Shown here piece after piece: positions 34,366 to 42,744 of a stretch of DNA of 64,000 bases; within the stretch, counting starts at the first letter, position 1, and every line of letters begins with the position of its first letter. The notes beneath the pieces were generated by a model that saw nothing but the letters and a program-made list of their open reading frames with translations, made no database searches and was not told the origin of the DNA. The position numbers and the translations under genes were made by a program. The DNA is from JBDZVM01 sp040255675 (GTDB lineage: Bacteria; Actinomycetota; Actinomycetes; Acidothermales; Acidothermaceae). The stretch is from the NCBI GenBank assembly GCA_040255675.1, contig JBDZVM010000010.1:48227-112226 (forward strand), written 5' to 3'.

Positions 34366-35604
34366 TCAGACCACGGCGTTCTTGCCGATAACGACGATCC
34401 CGTTGTCTGACACGGTGAATCGTTCGCGGTCGTCGTCGAGGTCGACGCCGATTTTTTCGCCGTCCGGTATGACGACGTTCTTGTCGACGATCGCGTTGCG
34501 GACGACGGCCCCGCGGCCCACGCGCACGTTGTCCATCAGCACGCTGCCGTCGATACTCGCGCCCCGATCGACGTGCACGTTCGGCGACAGCACGGAACGG
34601 ATCACCGAAGAGTCGGCGACGATGACGCCGTTCGACAGCATGGAGTCGATGACCCGACCGTCGGCGTGCACAATTTTCGCCGGGGGCAGCGGCCGATGAT
34701 ACGTGTAGATCGGCCACTCCTGGTTATACAGGTTGAAAATCGGGTGCACTGAAATGAGATCCATGTGCGCGTCGTAGTACGCGTCGAGCGTACCGACATC
34801 GCGCCAATACGCATGGTCGCGTTCGGTCGCGCCGGGCACCTGGTTTTCGACAAAGTCGTAGACCGCGGCCTCACCGCGTCGTACAAACATCGGCACGATG
34901 CTTCCGCCCATATCGTGAGCCGATCTTTCGTCGGCGGCATCGCGGTTGACGGCATCGACCAAAGCCTGGGTCGTGAAGCAATAGTTGCCCATCGAACCGA
35001 AAACCTCGTCGGGAGAGTCAGGCAGCCCGATGCCCTCGACGTTTTGCGGCTTTTCCAAGAAAGCTTCGATACGCCTTCCGGCGTCAGGGCCGGCCGCCGC
35101 CGTCTGGATGACGCCGAACGCCGAAGCGTCCTTGCGCGGTATACGCACCCCGGCCACCGTGGCCGCCGCACCCGAGGCAATGTGCTGTTCGATCATCTGC
35201 ACAGGGTCCATGCGGTAGATGTGGTCGGCGCCGAACACCAAGATGAAGTCGGGTTCTTCGTCGTAGATGAGATTGAGGCTTTGGTAGATCGCGTCAGCCG
35301 AGCCCGAGAACCAGCGCGGCCCGACTCGCTGCTGGGCGGGCACCGGCGTCACGTAGTTGCCGAACAGCGTCGACATGCGCCAGGTCGTGCTGATGTGCCG
35401 GTCGAGACTGTGGTTCTTGTACTGGGTCAAGACCACGATCTTGCGTAACCCGCCGTTGGCAAGGTTCGACAACACGAAGTCGATCAGCCGATAGATGCCG
35501 CCGAACGGCACCGCGGGCTTGGCGCGGTCGGCCGTGAGGGGCAGCAAACGACTGCCCTGGCCACCGGCTAGCACGATGCCTAGGATGTTTCGCTGCTTCG
35601 CCAT
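34366..35604 (-). CDS. glgC: Glucose-1-phosphate adenylyltransferase
   Basis: 412 residues. [28 protein letters not shown] (9-36) is the nucleotidyltransferase start, followed by [11 protein letters not shown] near 124 and the left-handed beta-helix end with hexapeptide repeats. It makes ADP-glucose from glucose 1-phosphate and ATP. It is divergent from glgM, with 70 bases between starts, the arrangement known in mycobacteria. The stop is 20 bases from the convergent STAS gene; CAGACCACGGCG is repeated at this junction. Confidence 0.95.
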   Translation of the reverse strand: MAKQRNILGIVLAGGQGSRLLPLTADRAKPAVPFGGIYRLIDFVLSNLANGGLRKIVVLTQYKNHSLDRHISTTWRMSTLFGNYVTPVPAQQRVGPRWFSGSADAIYQSLNLIYDEEPDFILVFGADHIYRMDPVQMIEQHIASGAAATVAGVRIPRKDASAFGVIQTAAAGPDAGRRIEAFLEKPQNVEGIGLPDSPDEVFGSMGNYCFTTQALVDAVNRDAADERSAHDMGGSIVPMFVRRGEAAVYDFVENQVPGATERDHAYWRDVGTLDAYYDAHMDLISVHPIFNLYNQEWPIYTYHRPLPPAKIVHADGRVIDSMLSNGVIVADSSVIRSVLSPNVHVDRGASIDGSVLMDNVRVGRGAVVRNAIVDKNVVIPDGEKIGVDLDDDRERFTVSDNGIVVIGKNAVV

Positions 35605-35674
35605 GATCGAAACCTATCGGAACCGCGCCGCCCCCACCACGGCGCGGACGAAACCTTGACTAAGGTGGCTGGTC

Positions 35675-36865
35675 ATGCGAGTCGCCCTCCTCACCCGTGA
35701 ATACCCGCCCGAGGTCTACGGCGGCGCGGGCGTGCACGTCGAGTATCTGGCGCGCGAGCTGCGCCGGTTGATCGACGTCGAGGTGCACTGCTTCGGCGCG
35801 CCTCGCGACGAGCTCGACGTCACGGCACACCGCGCCGATGCGCACCTGGTCGCCGCCGAGGCAAATCCCGCGTTGCTCACGATGTCGACCGACATGTCGA
35901 TGGCCGCGGCGACGCGCGCCGCCCATCTCGTCCACTCCCACACGTGGTACGCGAATTTCGCCGGCCACGTGTCGAAGCTGCTGCACGATATCCCGCACGT
36001 CGTCACCACGCACTCGCTCGAGCCGCTCCGCCCCTGGAAGGAAGAACAGCTTGGCGGCGGTTACGCGCTCTCGTCGTTTTGCGAGCGGACGGCGATCGAA
36101 GCCGCCGACGCTGTCGTGGCGGTCTCCGCGGGCATGGCCGACGACGTCCTTCGCTGCTACCCCAGCGTCGACCCGGCGCGCCTGCACGTGGTGCACAACG
36201 GCATCGACACCGACGAATACCGGCCGACGCCCGACCGTTTCGTGCTGAGCGAGCACCACATCGATCCCGACCGGCCGCTGGTCATCTTCGTCGGCCGCAT
36301 CACGCGGCAGAAGGGCTTGCCCTACCTGCTTCGGGCCGCCCATCAATTCGATCCCTCGACTCAGCTCCTGGTGCTCGCGAGCGCGGCCGACACTCCAGAG
36401 ATCGCCGCCGAGGTCGAAGCGGCACTCGACGCTCTGCAAGCAAGCCGCGAAGGCGTCTACTGGATCAGGCGCATGGTGCCGAAGAGCGAGCTGATCCAGC
36501 TTTTTTCGGCAGCCACCGTCTTCGTATGCCCGTCGATCTACGAACCGATGGGCATCGTCAACCTCGAAGCGATGGCGTGTGAGACCGCGGTGGTCGCAAC
36601 GCGCACGGGCGGCATTCCCGAGGTTGTCACCGACGGCGAGACCGGCATCTTGGTGCCGATCGACCCCGACCCCGGCGACCCCTACGGCGCGCCGCGCGAT
36701 GCCGACGCGTTCGCGGGCGCGTTCGCCGACGCCGTGAACGCCCTGGTGAAAGACCCGGCGCGGGCGGCGGCGATGGGCGTCGCGGGTCGCAAACGCGCGG
36801 TCGAAAACTTCAGCTGGACGGCGATCGCCGAGCGCACGCGCGAACTCTACGCGTCACTCCTCTAG
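35675..36865 (+). CDS. glgM: Glycogen synthase/alpha-maltose-1-phosphate synthase
   Basis: 396 residues, GT4. LLTREYPPEVYGGAGVHVEYLARELRR (5-31) is the acceptor loop, VIFVGRITRQKGLPYLLRA near 207 starts the donor domain, and CPSIYEPMGIVNLEAMACE near 288 holds the EX7E pair. Length and sequence fit the actinobacterial GlgM group (Rv1212c), which makes maltose 1-phosphate from ADP-glucose and glucose 1-phosphate for alpha-glucan synthesis, rather than the longer GlgA of enterobacteria. AAGGTGG precedes the ATG. Confidence 0.9.
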   Translation: MRVALLTREYPPEVYGGAGVHVEYLARELRRLIDVEVHCFGAPRDELDVTAHRADAHLVAAEANPALLTMSTDMSMAAATRAAHLVHSHTWYANFAGHVSKLLHDIPHVVTTHSLEPLRPWKEEQLGGGYALSSFCERTAIEAADAVVAVSAGMADDVLRCYPSVDPARLHVVHNGIDTDEYRPTPDRFVLSEHHIDPDRPLVIFVGRITRQKGLPYLLRAAHQFDPSTQLLVLASAADTPEIAAEVEAALDALQASREGVYWIRRMVPKSELIQLFSAATVFVCPSIYEPMGIVNLEAMACETAVVATRTGGIPEVVTDGETGILVPIDPDPGDPYGAPRDADAFAGAFADAVNALVKDPARAAAMGVAGRKRAVENFSWTAIAERTRELYASLL

Positions 36866-36891
36866 CTGCTCTAGCTTCTCTAGCTTCTCTA

Positions 36892-36941
36892 TGATCGCGA
36901 AGACTTTTCGGCACCTATGCAGGTAAAAGTCTTCGCGATCA
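36892..36941. terminator. Bidirectional 17-bp hairpin terminator
   Basis: Bases 36892-36908 and 36925-36941 are exact reverse complements, with arms ending GACTTTT and AAAAGTC at the loop. It sits between the convergent glgM and enolase-superfamily genes and would serve both. Just before it, a 9-base unit CTAGCTTCT is repeated three times with one change (36862-36888), starting on the glgM stop. Confidence 0.75.
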
Positions 36942-36954
36942 CGCGAAAGAACCG

Positions 36955-38055
36955 TCAGGCGACCCGCCACTGCTCGACGTCCGCCTGCTTGAGATCGAGC
37001 CCGAGTCCCGGGCGTGACCGGTCGGGCTTCAGCACGCCGCCGGATCGCGGTTCGAGGCAGCCGTCGAAGAATAGGTGCTCGATTCGGTTGTGGTCGTGGA
37101 AATACTCGAGGTGCCGCAAGTGCCAAAGGGCCGTGCACGCATGCGCGCTGACTTGCGGCGCGCAGTGCGCCGAGAGATCCATACTGCGGGCATCGCATAA
37201 CGCTCCGGCCTTCACAAACCCCGTGATGCCGCCGCAACGGGTGACATCGGCTTGCAGGCAGTCGACCGCACCGGCGTCCAACATTCGTTGGAAATACGGA
37301 AGATTCCAGCCGTACTCCCCTGCCGCGATGTCGATCCCGCCAGGCGCGCTGTCGCGCACCACGCGCAATCCCTCGAGATCGTCAGAACTCACCGGCTCCT
37401 CGAACCAGCGCACACCACGATCGGCATAAAAGCGCGCCCATTCACGGGCTTGCGCACGACTGTAAGCCCCGTTGCCGTCGACGAATAATTTGACTTCGTC
37501 GCCGACAGCCTTACGCGCCACGTCGATCCGACGCGTATCACGACCCGGCTCGCGGCCGACCTTCATCTTGACGCGCGGAATCCCGGCGTCTGCCCAGCCG
37601 CCCAATTGAACGGCGAGCTGTTCGTCGGTGTAGTTGCAAAACCCGCCGCTGCCATAGATCGGCGTTGAGTCGTGCACCGAGTCAAGTGCGACGACAAGCG
37701 GTACGTCGAGCAGGCGCGCCTTGAGGTCCCACAGCGCGATGTCGACCGCTGAGATCGCCATCGACACCAAACCGGTCGACCCGAAGTTACGAACCTCTCG
37801 CCACATGGCAGCCCATGACCCGCCGACGCGCAGCGCATCGTTGCCGACGACGACGCCGGCGAGTTTGCTTTTCACGACATCGGCCGCGGCCGCGTGCGTG
37901 TAGCTGTAACCCAGGCCCATCCGGCCGGCGGCGCGCGCTTGCACGAGCACGATGGTCGTCGAGTCCCATTGCAAAGTGCCGTCGGCTTCGGGCTGCTCGG
38001 TCGGCACCGTGTAGGCGCTGACGTCGAGCGATTCGATCGCGACCGTCTCGGGCAT
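36955..38055 (-). CDS. Enolase-superfamily mandelate racemase/muconate cycloisomerase-type enzyme
   Basis: 366 residues from the ATG at 38055. The barrel shows VKMKVGRE with the KxK base near 171, metal ligands in LFVDGNGAY (Asp near 200) and WFEEPVS (Glu near 226), IAAGEYGWN (Glu near 252), and HCAPQVSAH near 302, the position of the His base in mandelate-racemase types. It abstracts the alpha-proton of a carboxylate, probably a sugar acid or related dehydratase or racemase substrate. Divergent from the large FAD/Fe-S oxidase, with 71 bases between starts. Confidence 0.83.
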   Translation of the reverse strand: MPETVAIESLDVSAYTVPTEQPEADGTLQWDSTTIVLVQARAAGRMGLGYSYTHAAAADVVKSKLAGVVVGNDALRVGGSWAAMWREVRNFGSTGLVSMAISAVDIALWDLKARLLDVPLVVALDSVHDSTPIYGSGGFCNYTDEQLAVQLGGWADAGIPRVKMKVGREPGRDTRRIDVARKAVGDEVKLFVDGNGAYSRAQAREWARFYADRGVRWFEEPVSSDDLEGLRVVRDSAPGGIDIAAGEYGWNLPYFQRMLDAGAVDCLQADVTRCGGITGFVKAGALCDARSMDLSAHCAPQVSAHACTALWHLRHLEYFHDHNRIEHLFFDGCLEPRSGGVLKPDRSRPGLGLDLKQADVEQWRVA

Positions 38056-38085
38056 GCAATGACCATGCCCGAAATTCGCGGCGAG

Positions 38086-38114
38086 CCAACCGGCGATCCA
38101 ACCGGCGATCCAAC
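38086..38114. repeat. Short tandem repeat in a divergent spacer
   Basis: CCAACCGGCGAT is repeated exactly at 38086-38097 and 38098-38109 and begins a third time. It lies between the divergent enolase-superfamily and FAD-oxidase genes, immediately before the oxidase ribosome binding site, so it could affect either promoter. Confidence 0.55.
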
Positions 38115-38126
38115 GGAGGAGACGAC

Positions 38127-41100
38127 ATGGCACACGCCCTGATCGGCGAGCGAACCCGAACCGTACCCGCCAAGACCGACGCGCGGATCCCGGGCGGAAT
38201 CTACGGCTCGGTCAAAGTCAATATCGCCGGCCTGCGTCGAGAACTCGAAAAGACGGTCGAGGGCGAGGTTCGCTTCGACACGGCCGCGAAGGCAATGTAC
38301 GCGAGTGACGCCTCGAACTTTCGGCAGGTGCCCATTGGCGTCGTGATTCCCAAAACCTTGGACGACGTCGTCGCGACGCACAAGGCGTGCGCGAAATTCG
38401 GCGCGCCCATCGTGAATCGCGGCGGCGGAACGAGCCTTTCGGGCGAGACCGTGAACTGGGCCGTCGTCATCGACAACTCGAAATACCTTACGCACATGGG
38501 CCGAACCGATACGGCGAACCGGCTCGTTACTGTCGAGACGGGTGCCATCAACGAACACGTCAACCTGCACACCGGCAAGGACGGCCTCGTCTTCGGCCCC
38601 GACCCGTCGTCGCACTCACGCTGCACGATCGGCGGCAACGTCGGCAATAACTCTTGCGGCGTGCATTCAGTGCAGGCGCAGCTTTACGGTGCGGGCCCTC
38701 GCACGTCCGACAACGTGGAGGCGCTCGAGATCGTCACCTACGACGGCGAGCGGTTTTGGGTCGGCGTCAACGAAGAGAAAGACCTCGACGCCATCATCGC
38801 GGCAGGTGGCCGCAAGGGCGAGATCTACGCCAAGTTGCGTGATTTACGAGACCGCTACGCCGACGCGATTCGCGCGGGCTACGTCGGCGTCGACGAACTC
38901 CCCCGCCGGGTGTCGGGTTACAACCTCGATGAGTTGCTTCCCGAGCGGGGCTTCAACGTCGCGCGGTCGCTCGTCGGTACGGAAAGTACGTGCGTGACGG
39001 CGCTGCAAGCGACGCTGAAGCTTTGCCCTGGCATGTTCGAGCGCGCGCTCGTCGTCGTCGCGTACGAGAATGTTGAAGACGCTGGCGAGCACGTCGTGGA
39101 AATCATCGAGCGCTGGCGCCCGATCGGCCTGGAAGCGCTCGACGACATTTTGATCGAAGACCAGCAGGAATTGCACCTTAATCTCGCCGACCTCGACGAA
39201 CTGCCCGACCGCGACCATGCCCGCGCCTGGCTGCTGGTGCAGTTCGGTGCCGACGACAAGGCGGAGTCGACGAGCCGGGCCAACGAGTTCATCGACTGGC
39301 TGATAACGGAAAAGGGCTATCCGCCAAACCGGGTCACGTTGATGACGAGCACGCAAGAAGGCGGCAACAGCGAAGACATCTGGCGTATTCGAGAGGCAGG
39401 CCTCGGGGCTACCGCATTTCCTCCTGACCAAAAAGACCACTGGCCGGGCTGGGAAGACTCAGCCGTGCCACCCGCCAAAATCGGCCAATACGCGGCAGAT
39501 TTGAAAAAGCTCTACGCGAAATTCGGGTTGCGTGGGGCGATGTACGGCCACTTCGGCCAAGGCTGCATCCACTCGAGGATCAGCTTCGACCTTCGAAACC
39601 ATGACGGTATCGCGAACTACCGCGCGTTCATGGAGGAAGCCGCCGACTTGGTCGTCTCGTACGGAGGATCCCTCTCCGGCGAGCACGGCGACGGCCAGCA
39701 ACGCGCCGAACTGCTGGTCAAGCAATTTGGCCCTGAATTGCTGAAGGCGATGCGAGAGTTCAAACGCATCTGGGACCCGACCTGGAAGATGAACCCTGGA
39801 AAGGTCATCGACCCGTATCGCCTCGACGAGAATCTCAAACTCGGCGTTGACTACAATCCGCCGCGCCCGAAGACGAAGTTTTTCTACCGCGCCGACAAAG
39901 GCGACTTCGCGCACGCGATGCTGCGCTGCGTCGGTGTGGGAAAATGCCGCGCGACCGACTCCGGGCAGACCATGTGTCCGAGCTACCAAGTGACCCGCGA
40001 GGAAATGCACACGACGCGTGGGCGCGCGCGGTTGCTGTACGAAATGCTTCAAGGCGAGGTCATCACCGACGGCTGGGCGTCGAAAGAGGTGAAAGAAGCC
40101 CTCGACTTGTGCCTGGCTTGCAAGGGCTGCACCAACGATTGCCCCGTCAACGTCGACATGCCGACGTACAAGGCGGAGTTCCTGCACCATCACTATCGGT
40201 CGCTTCGCCGGTGGCGCCCACGTCATGCCTACGCGTTCGGATTCATCGATCGAGCGGCGCGAGTCGCGTCGCACTTCCCGGAACTCGCCAACCTCTTCAC
40301 CCAAACACCCGGCGTCACGAGGCTGACGAAACTCGTGGCGGGGATCGATCAGCGGCGTCCGCTGCCCTCGTTCGCGCCGATGTCGCTGCAGCAATGGTTC
40401 CACAGCCGTAAGGAGGCGCCGAACCCCCACGGCCGGCCGGTCGTCTTGTTTCCCGACACGTTCAACAATTACTTTCACACCGACGTCGGCGTCGCCTGCG
40501 TCGAGGCAATCGAAGCGGCGGGGTGGCGAGTCGTCATGCCCGAAGGCCATATCTGCTGCGGCCGGCCACTGTACGACTACGGCTTTCTCGACGCGGCGGG
40601 TCACTACTTGCGCGACGTCCTGCGACAACTTCGACCGCACGTTCGCGCCGGCACGCCGATCGTGGGCATGGAGCCGTCGTGCCTCGCGGTCTTCAAAGAA
40701 GAGCTGCGAAAGATGCTGCCGCACGACGACGACGCCGAACGGCTAGAGCGGCAGTCGTACCACTTCGCCGAGTTCTTCGAGAAATTCCAGATCCCCGTGC
40801 CAAAGACTCGGGCTGACGCCGTCCTTTGGGGCCACTGCCATCAAAGAGCCACCGGGGGCGTCGACCCTGACGAGAAAGTACTCGACCGTATGGGCGTGAA
40901 AGCCAAGAGCGCCGCCGGCGGTTGTTGCGGCCTCGCCGGATCCTGGGGGTTCGAGAGCGGCAAATGGAAAATCTCGATGGACTGCGGCGAGCAAGGGCTC
41001 TTCCCCGCCGTCCGCGATGCCGACGCGTACACGTTGGTGGTGGCAAACGGGTTCTCGTGCAAGACGCAGCTCGAGCACGCCCCGTCGATCAAACGAAAGG

Positions 41101-41291
41101 CGTTGCACATCGCGCAGGTGATGGCGATAGCCCGGCACGGTGGCGACGGCACGAGCCGCCCAACTCCCACGACCGCCCGCCGGCTCGCCCGAACGGCGTT
41201 GCCAATCGCGACCCTCGCCGTTGCTCCGTTCGGGTTATTGCGAACGCGAAAATGGCGTAACGGTCAAGAACGGCGCCCCCGTTTTCGATGA
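38127..41291 (+). CDS. FAD-linked oxidase fused to Fe-S/CCG protein (GlcD-GlcF or D-lactate dehydrogenase type)
   Basis: 1054 residues with GGAGG upstream of the ATG. Residues about 60-250 are the FAD-binding domain (NRGGGTSLSGETVN; FGPDPSSHSRCTIGGNVGNNSCG), followed by a FAD oxidase C-terminal domain with YGHFGQGCIHSRISFD and GEHGDGQQRAEL. From about 590 come two Fe-S clusters (CVGVGKCRATDSGQTMCP; CLACKGCTNDCP) and two CCG modules (HICCGRPLYDYG; GCCGLAGSWGFE). This is the layout of membrane-linked 2-hydroxyacid dehydrogenases that pass electrons to quinone. Beside the enolase-type gene, a 2-hydroxyacid route is plausible. A basic, weakly hydrophobic tail may bind the membrane. Confidence 0.87.
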   Translation: MAHALIGERTRTVPAKTDARIPGGIYGSVKVNIAGLRRELEKTVEGEVRFDTAAKAMYASDASNFRQVPIGVVIPKTLDDVVATHKACAKFGAPIVNRGGGTSLSGETVNWAVVIDNSKYLTHMGRTDTANRLVTVETGAINEHVNLHTGKDGLVFGPDPSSHSRCTIGGNVGNNSCGVHSVQAQLYGAGPRTSDNVEALEIVTYDGERFWVGVNEEKDLDAIIAAGGRKGEIYAKLRDLRDRYADAIRAGYVGVDELPRRVSGYNLDELLPERGFNVARSLVGTESTCVTALQATLKLCPGMFERALVVVAYENVEDAGEHVVEIIERWRPIGLEALDDILIEDQQELHLNLADLDELPDRDHARAWLLVQFGADDKAESTSRANEFIDWLITEKGYPPNRVTLMTSTQEGGNSEDIWRIREAGLGATAFPPDQKDHWPGWEDSAVPPAKIGQYAADLKKLYAKFGLRGAMYGHFGQGCIHSRISFDLRNHDGIANYRAFMEEAADLVVSYGGSLSGEHGDGQQRAELLVKQFGPELLKAMREFKRIWDPTWKMNPGKVIDPYRLDENLKLGVDYNPPRPKTKFFYRADKGDFAHAMLRCVGVGKCRATDSGQTMCPSYQVTREEMHTTRGRARLLYEMLQGEVITDGWASKEVKEALDLCLACKGCTNDCPVNVDMPTYKAEFLHHHYRSLRRWRPRHAYAFGFIDRAARVASHFPELANLFTQTPGVTRLTKLVAGIDQRRPLPSFAPMSLQQWFHSRKEAPNPHGRPVVLFPDTFNNYFHTDVGVACVEAIEAAGWRVVMPEGHICCGRPLYDYGFLDAAGHYLRDVLRQLRPHVRAGTPIVGMEPSCLAVFKEELRKMLPHDDDAERLERQSYHFAEFFEKFQIPVPKTRADAVLWGHCHQRATGGVDPDEKVLDRMGVKAKSAAGGCCGLAGSWGFESGKWKISMDCGEQGLFPAVRDADAYTLVVANGFSCKTQLEHAPSIKRKALHIAQVMAIARHGGDGTSRPTPTTARRLARTALPIATLAVAPFGLLRTRKWRNGQERRPRFR

Positions 41292-41330
41292 ACCACGAGG
41301 ACAACGGGTTCTCGGAAGGACCGCAGCGGC

Positions 41331-41792
41331 ATGTCGGCCACCTCACGCAGCACGATGGACCATCTCACCGAATGGCTGTTGCTGCAGATCGCCGAAGACG
41401 AGATGAAGGCCCGCACGGCGGGCAGCGAGGCGTGGAAATGGCGCGTCGTCGACACTCCGACTCAGCGCGACGCCCTGGTGCGCCCCGACGGCACGATCTG
41501 CGCCGATTCCTGGGGTGCCGACCGCCAGGAGACCGGCTTTCGCGGTGCCGAAGCGAAGGTATTCATCGAACGCTTCAATCCCGAGCGGGTGCTGGCCGAC
41601 TGCGAGGCTAAGCGGCACATGCTCGCCCGCCTGCAAAACCTGGCAAAAGCATGGTGGACGACGACCCGCTCGGCTGAAGAAGCGAAGTCGATCATCCGCG
41701 AGATGGCGCTGGCTTATCAAAATCGGCCCGGTTACCGCGACGAATGGCGTCCGGAACTCGGTGCGCGCGGTCTGCACGTGATTTCGAGCTGA
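41331..41792 (+). CDS. DUF6221-like small protein
   Basis: 153 residues. The segment DHLTEWLLLQIAEDEMKART and ERFNPERVLADCEAKRHML resembles DUF6221 proteins of actinobacteria and their phages. GGAAGGA lies ten bases before the ATG at 41331; a later ATG at 41355 is also possible. Function is unknown. It lies between the oxidase and the gapped glycosyltransferase gene. Confidence 0.65.
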   Translation: MSATSRSTMDHLTEWLLLQIAEDEMKARTAGSEAWKWRVVDTPTQRDALVRPDGTICADSWGADRQETGFRGAEAKVFIERFNPERVLADCEAKRHMLARLQNLAKAWWTTTRSAEEAKSIIREMALAYQNRPGYRDEWRPELGARGLHVISS

Positions 41793-41793
41793 A

Positions 41794-42621
41794 TTAGTCG
41801 GCTAGCCTTGGGAACGCGCGACCCGCGCCGCCTGGTTCGCGACCTTCGCCGTCGCCCCGACGAAATGACAGGCGAACCGGCCGCCCGGGTCGCGCGCTGT
41901 TCAGCGATCGTAGCCCGTGATCGTCGATTGGTCTATACCTNNNNNNNNNNNNNNNNNNNNNNNNNNNNNNNNNNNNNNNNNNNNNNNNNNNNNNNNNNNN
42001 NNNNNNNNNNNNNNNNNNNNNNNNNNNNNNNNNNNNNNNNCGCGCCGCCAAATCGAGCGCTACCAGCTCTTCTTCGCCGCCAACAAGGAACCGCTCGGAA
42101 AACCCGCCGACCTCGAGCATCGCCGCCCGCCGCACCACTGAGGCGCCCGCCATGAAACCGAGCACCGGGTAGCCCGATCTGTCGTTGCCCGATCCAAGCG
42201 GGGTGCTTGCCATCTCGACGCAGATGTCGTCGACACGTGCTTGGTCGCCGACCAGCACGAGGCCCGTGATGACCGCGAGCCGCGGCTCGGCGTCGAGCAG
42301 CGACACCGCTCTTGTGAGCGCCGCCGGCTCCCACCACGCGTCGTCGTCGCAAAAAGCCACGTACGGGGTGCGCGCGTCGCGCAAACCCGCGTTGCGTCCG
42401 GCGCCGCCGACGTTTTTCGGCAGCTCCACCACCGAAAGACCCGGGTGGCGATACCGCAACGTGGCCGCGGTCCCGTCATCGCTCGCGTTGTCGACGACGA
42501 TCACGCGCGGTGATCCTGGTAAAGCGAGGCAGCGCGCCACCGCGCCAAGCGCCTCGGCGCGCCGGTTATGGGTCAAGACGACGACCGTGACTCGCTCGTT
42601 GATCGGCGCGCTGTCGTCCAC
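41794..42621 (-). CDS. GT2 glycosyltransferase interrupted by an assembly gap
   Basis: From a probable GTG at 42621 the frame runs VTVVVLTHNRRAEALGAVAR, VIVVDNASDDGTAATL, VAFCDDDAWWEP (metal-binding DDD) and VVRRAAMLEVGGFSERFLVG, then enters the run of 100 N. These are the motifs of family 2 enzymes. Past the gap the same frame reaches a stop at 41794, but the gap length is nominal and the residues there (near RPGRPVRLSFRRGDG) do not look like this family, so the true 3' end is not established. No ribosome binding site is clear. Confidence 0.65.
   Translation of the reverse strand: MDDSAPINERVTVVVLTHNRRAEALGAVARCLALPGSPRVIVVDNASDDGTAATLRYRHPGLSVVELPKNVGGAGRNAGLRDARTPYVAFCDDDAWWEPAALTRAVSLLDAEPRLAVITGLVLVGDQARVDDICVEMASTPLGSGNDRSGYPVLGFMAGASVVRRAAMLEVGGFSERFLVGGEEELVALDLAAXXXXXXXXXXXXXXXXXXXXXXXXXXXXXXXXXXRYRPIDDHGLRSLNSARPGRPVRLSFRRGDGEGREPGGAGRAFPRLAD
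41941..42040. other. Assembly gap of 100 N
   Basis: One hundred unknown bases, a conventional placeholder for a gap of unknown size. It breaks the GT2 gene, so gene content here cannot be trusted. Confidence 0.99.
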
Positions 42622-42744
42622 CTGGTGGCGGTACCCGACGCTGGCCAGTGTGATTCCGGCCGTTACTCCGTTCGGAGCTTGGGTTGGCGCGATAGTCGCC
42701 GATTTATCCCCAAGGCAGGCACGCGCTCGAGAGCTGGAGGCGAA

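Noticed and set aside
39459..40724. Open frame of 421 codons on the minus strand
   Set aside because: Shadow of the FAD/Fe-S oxidase on the opposite strand; no recognisable domain.
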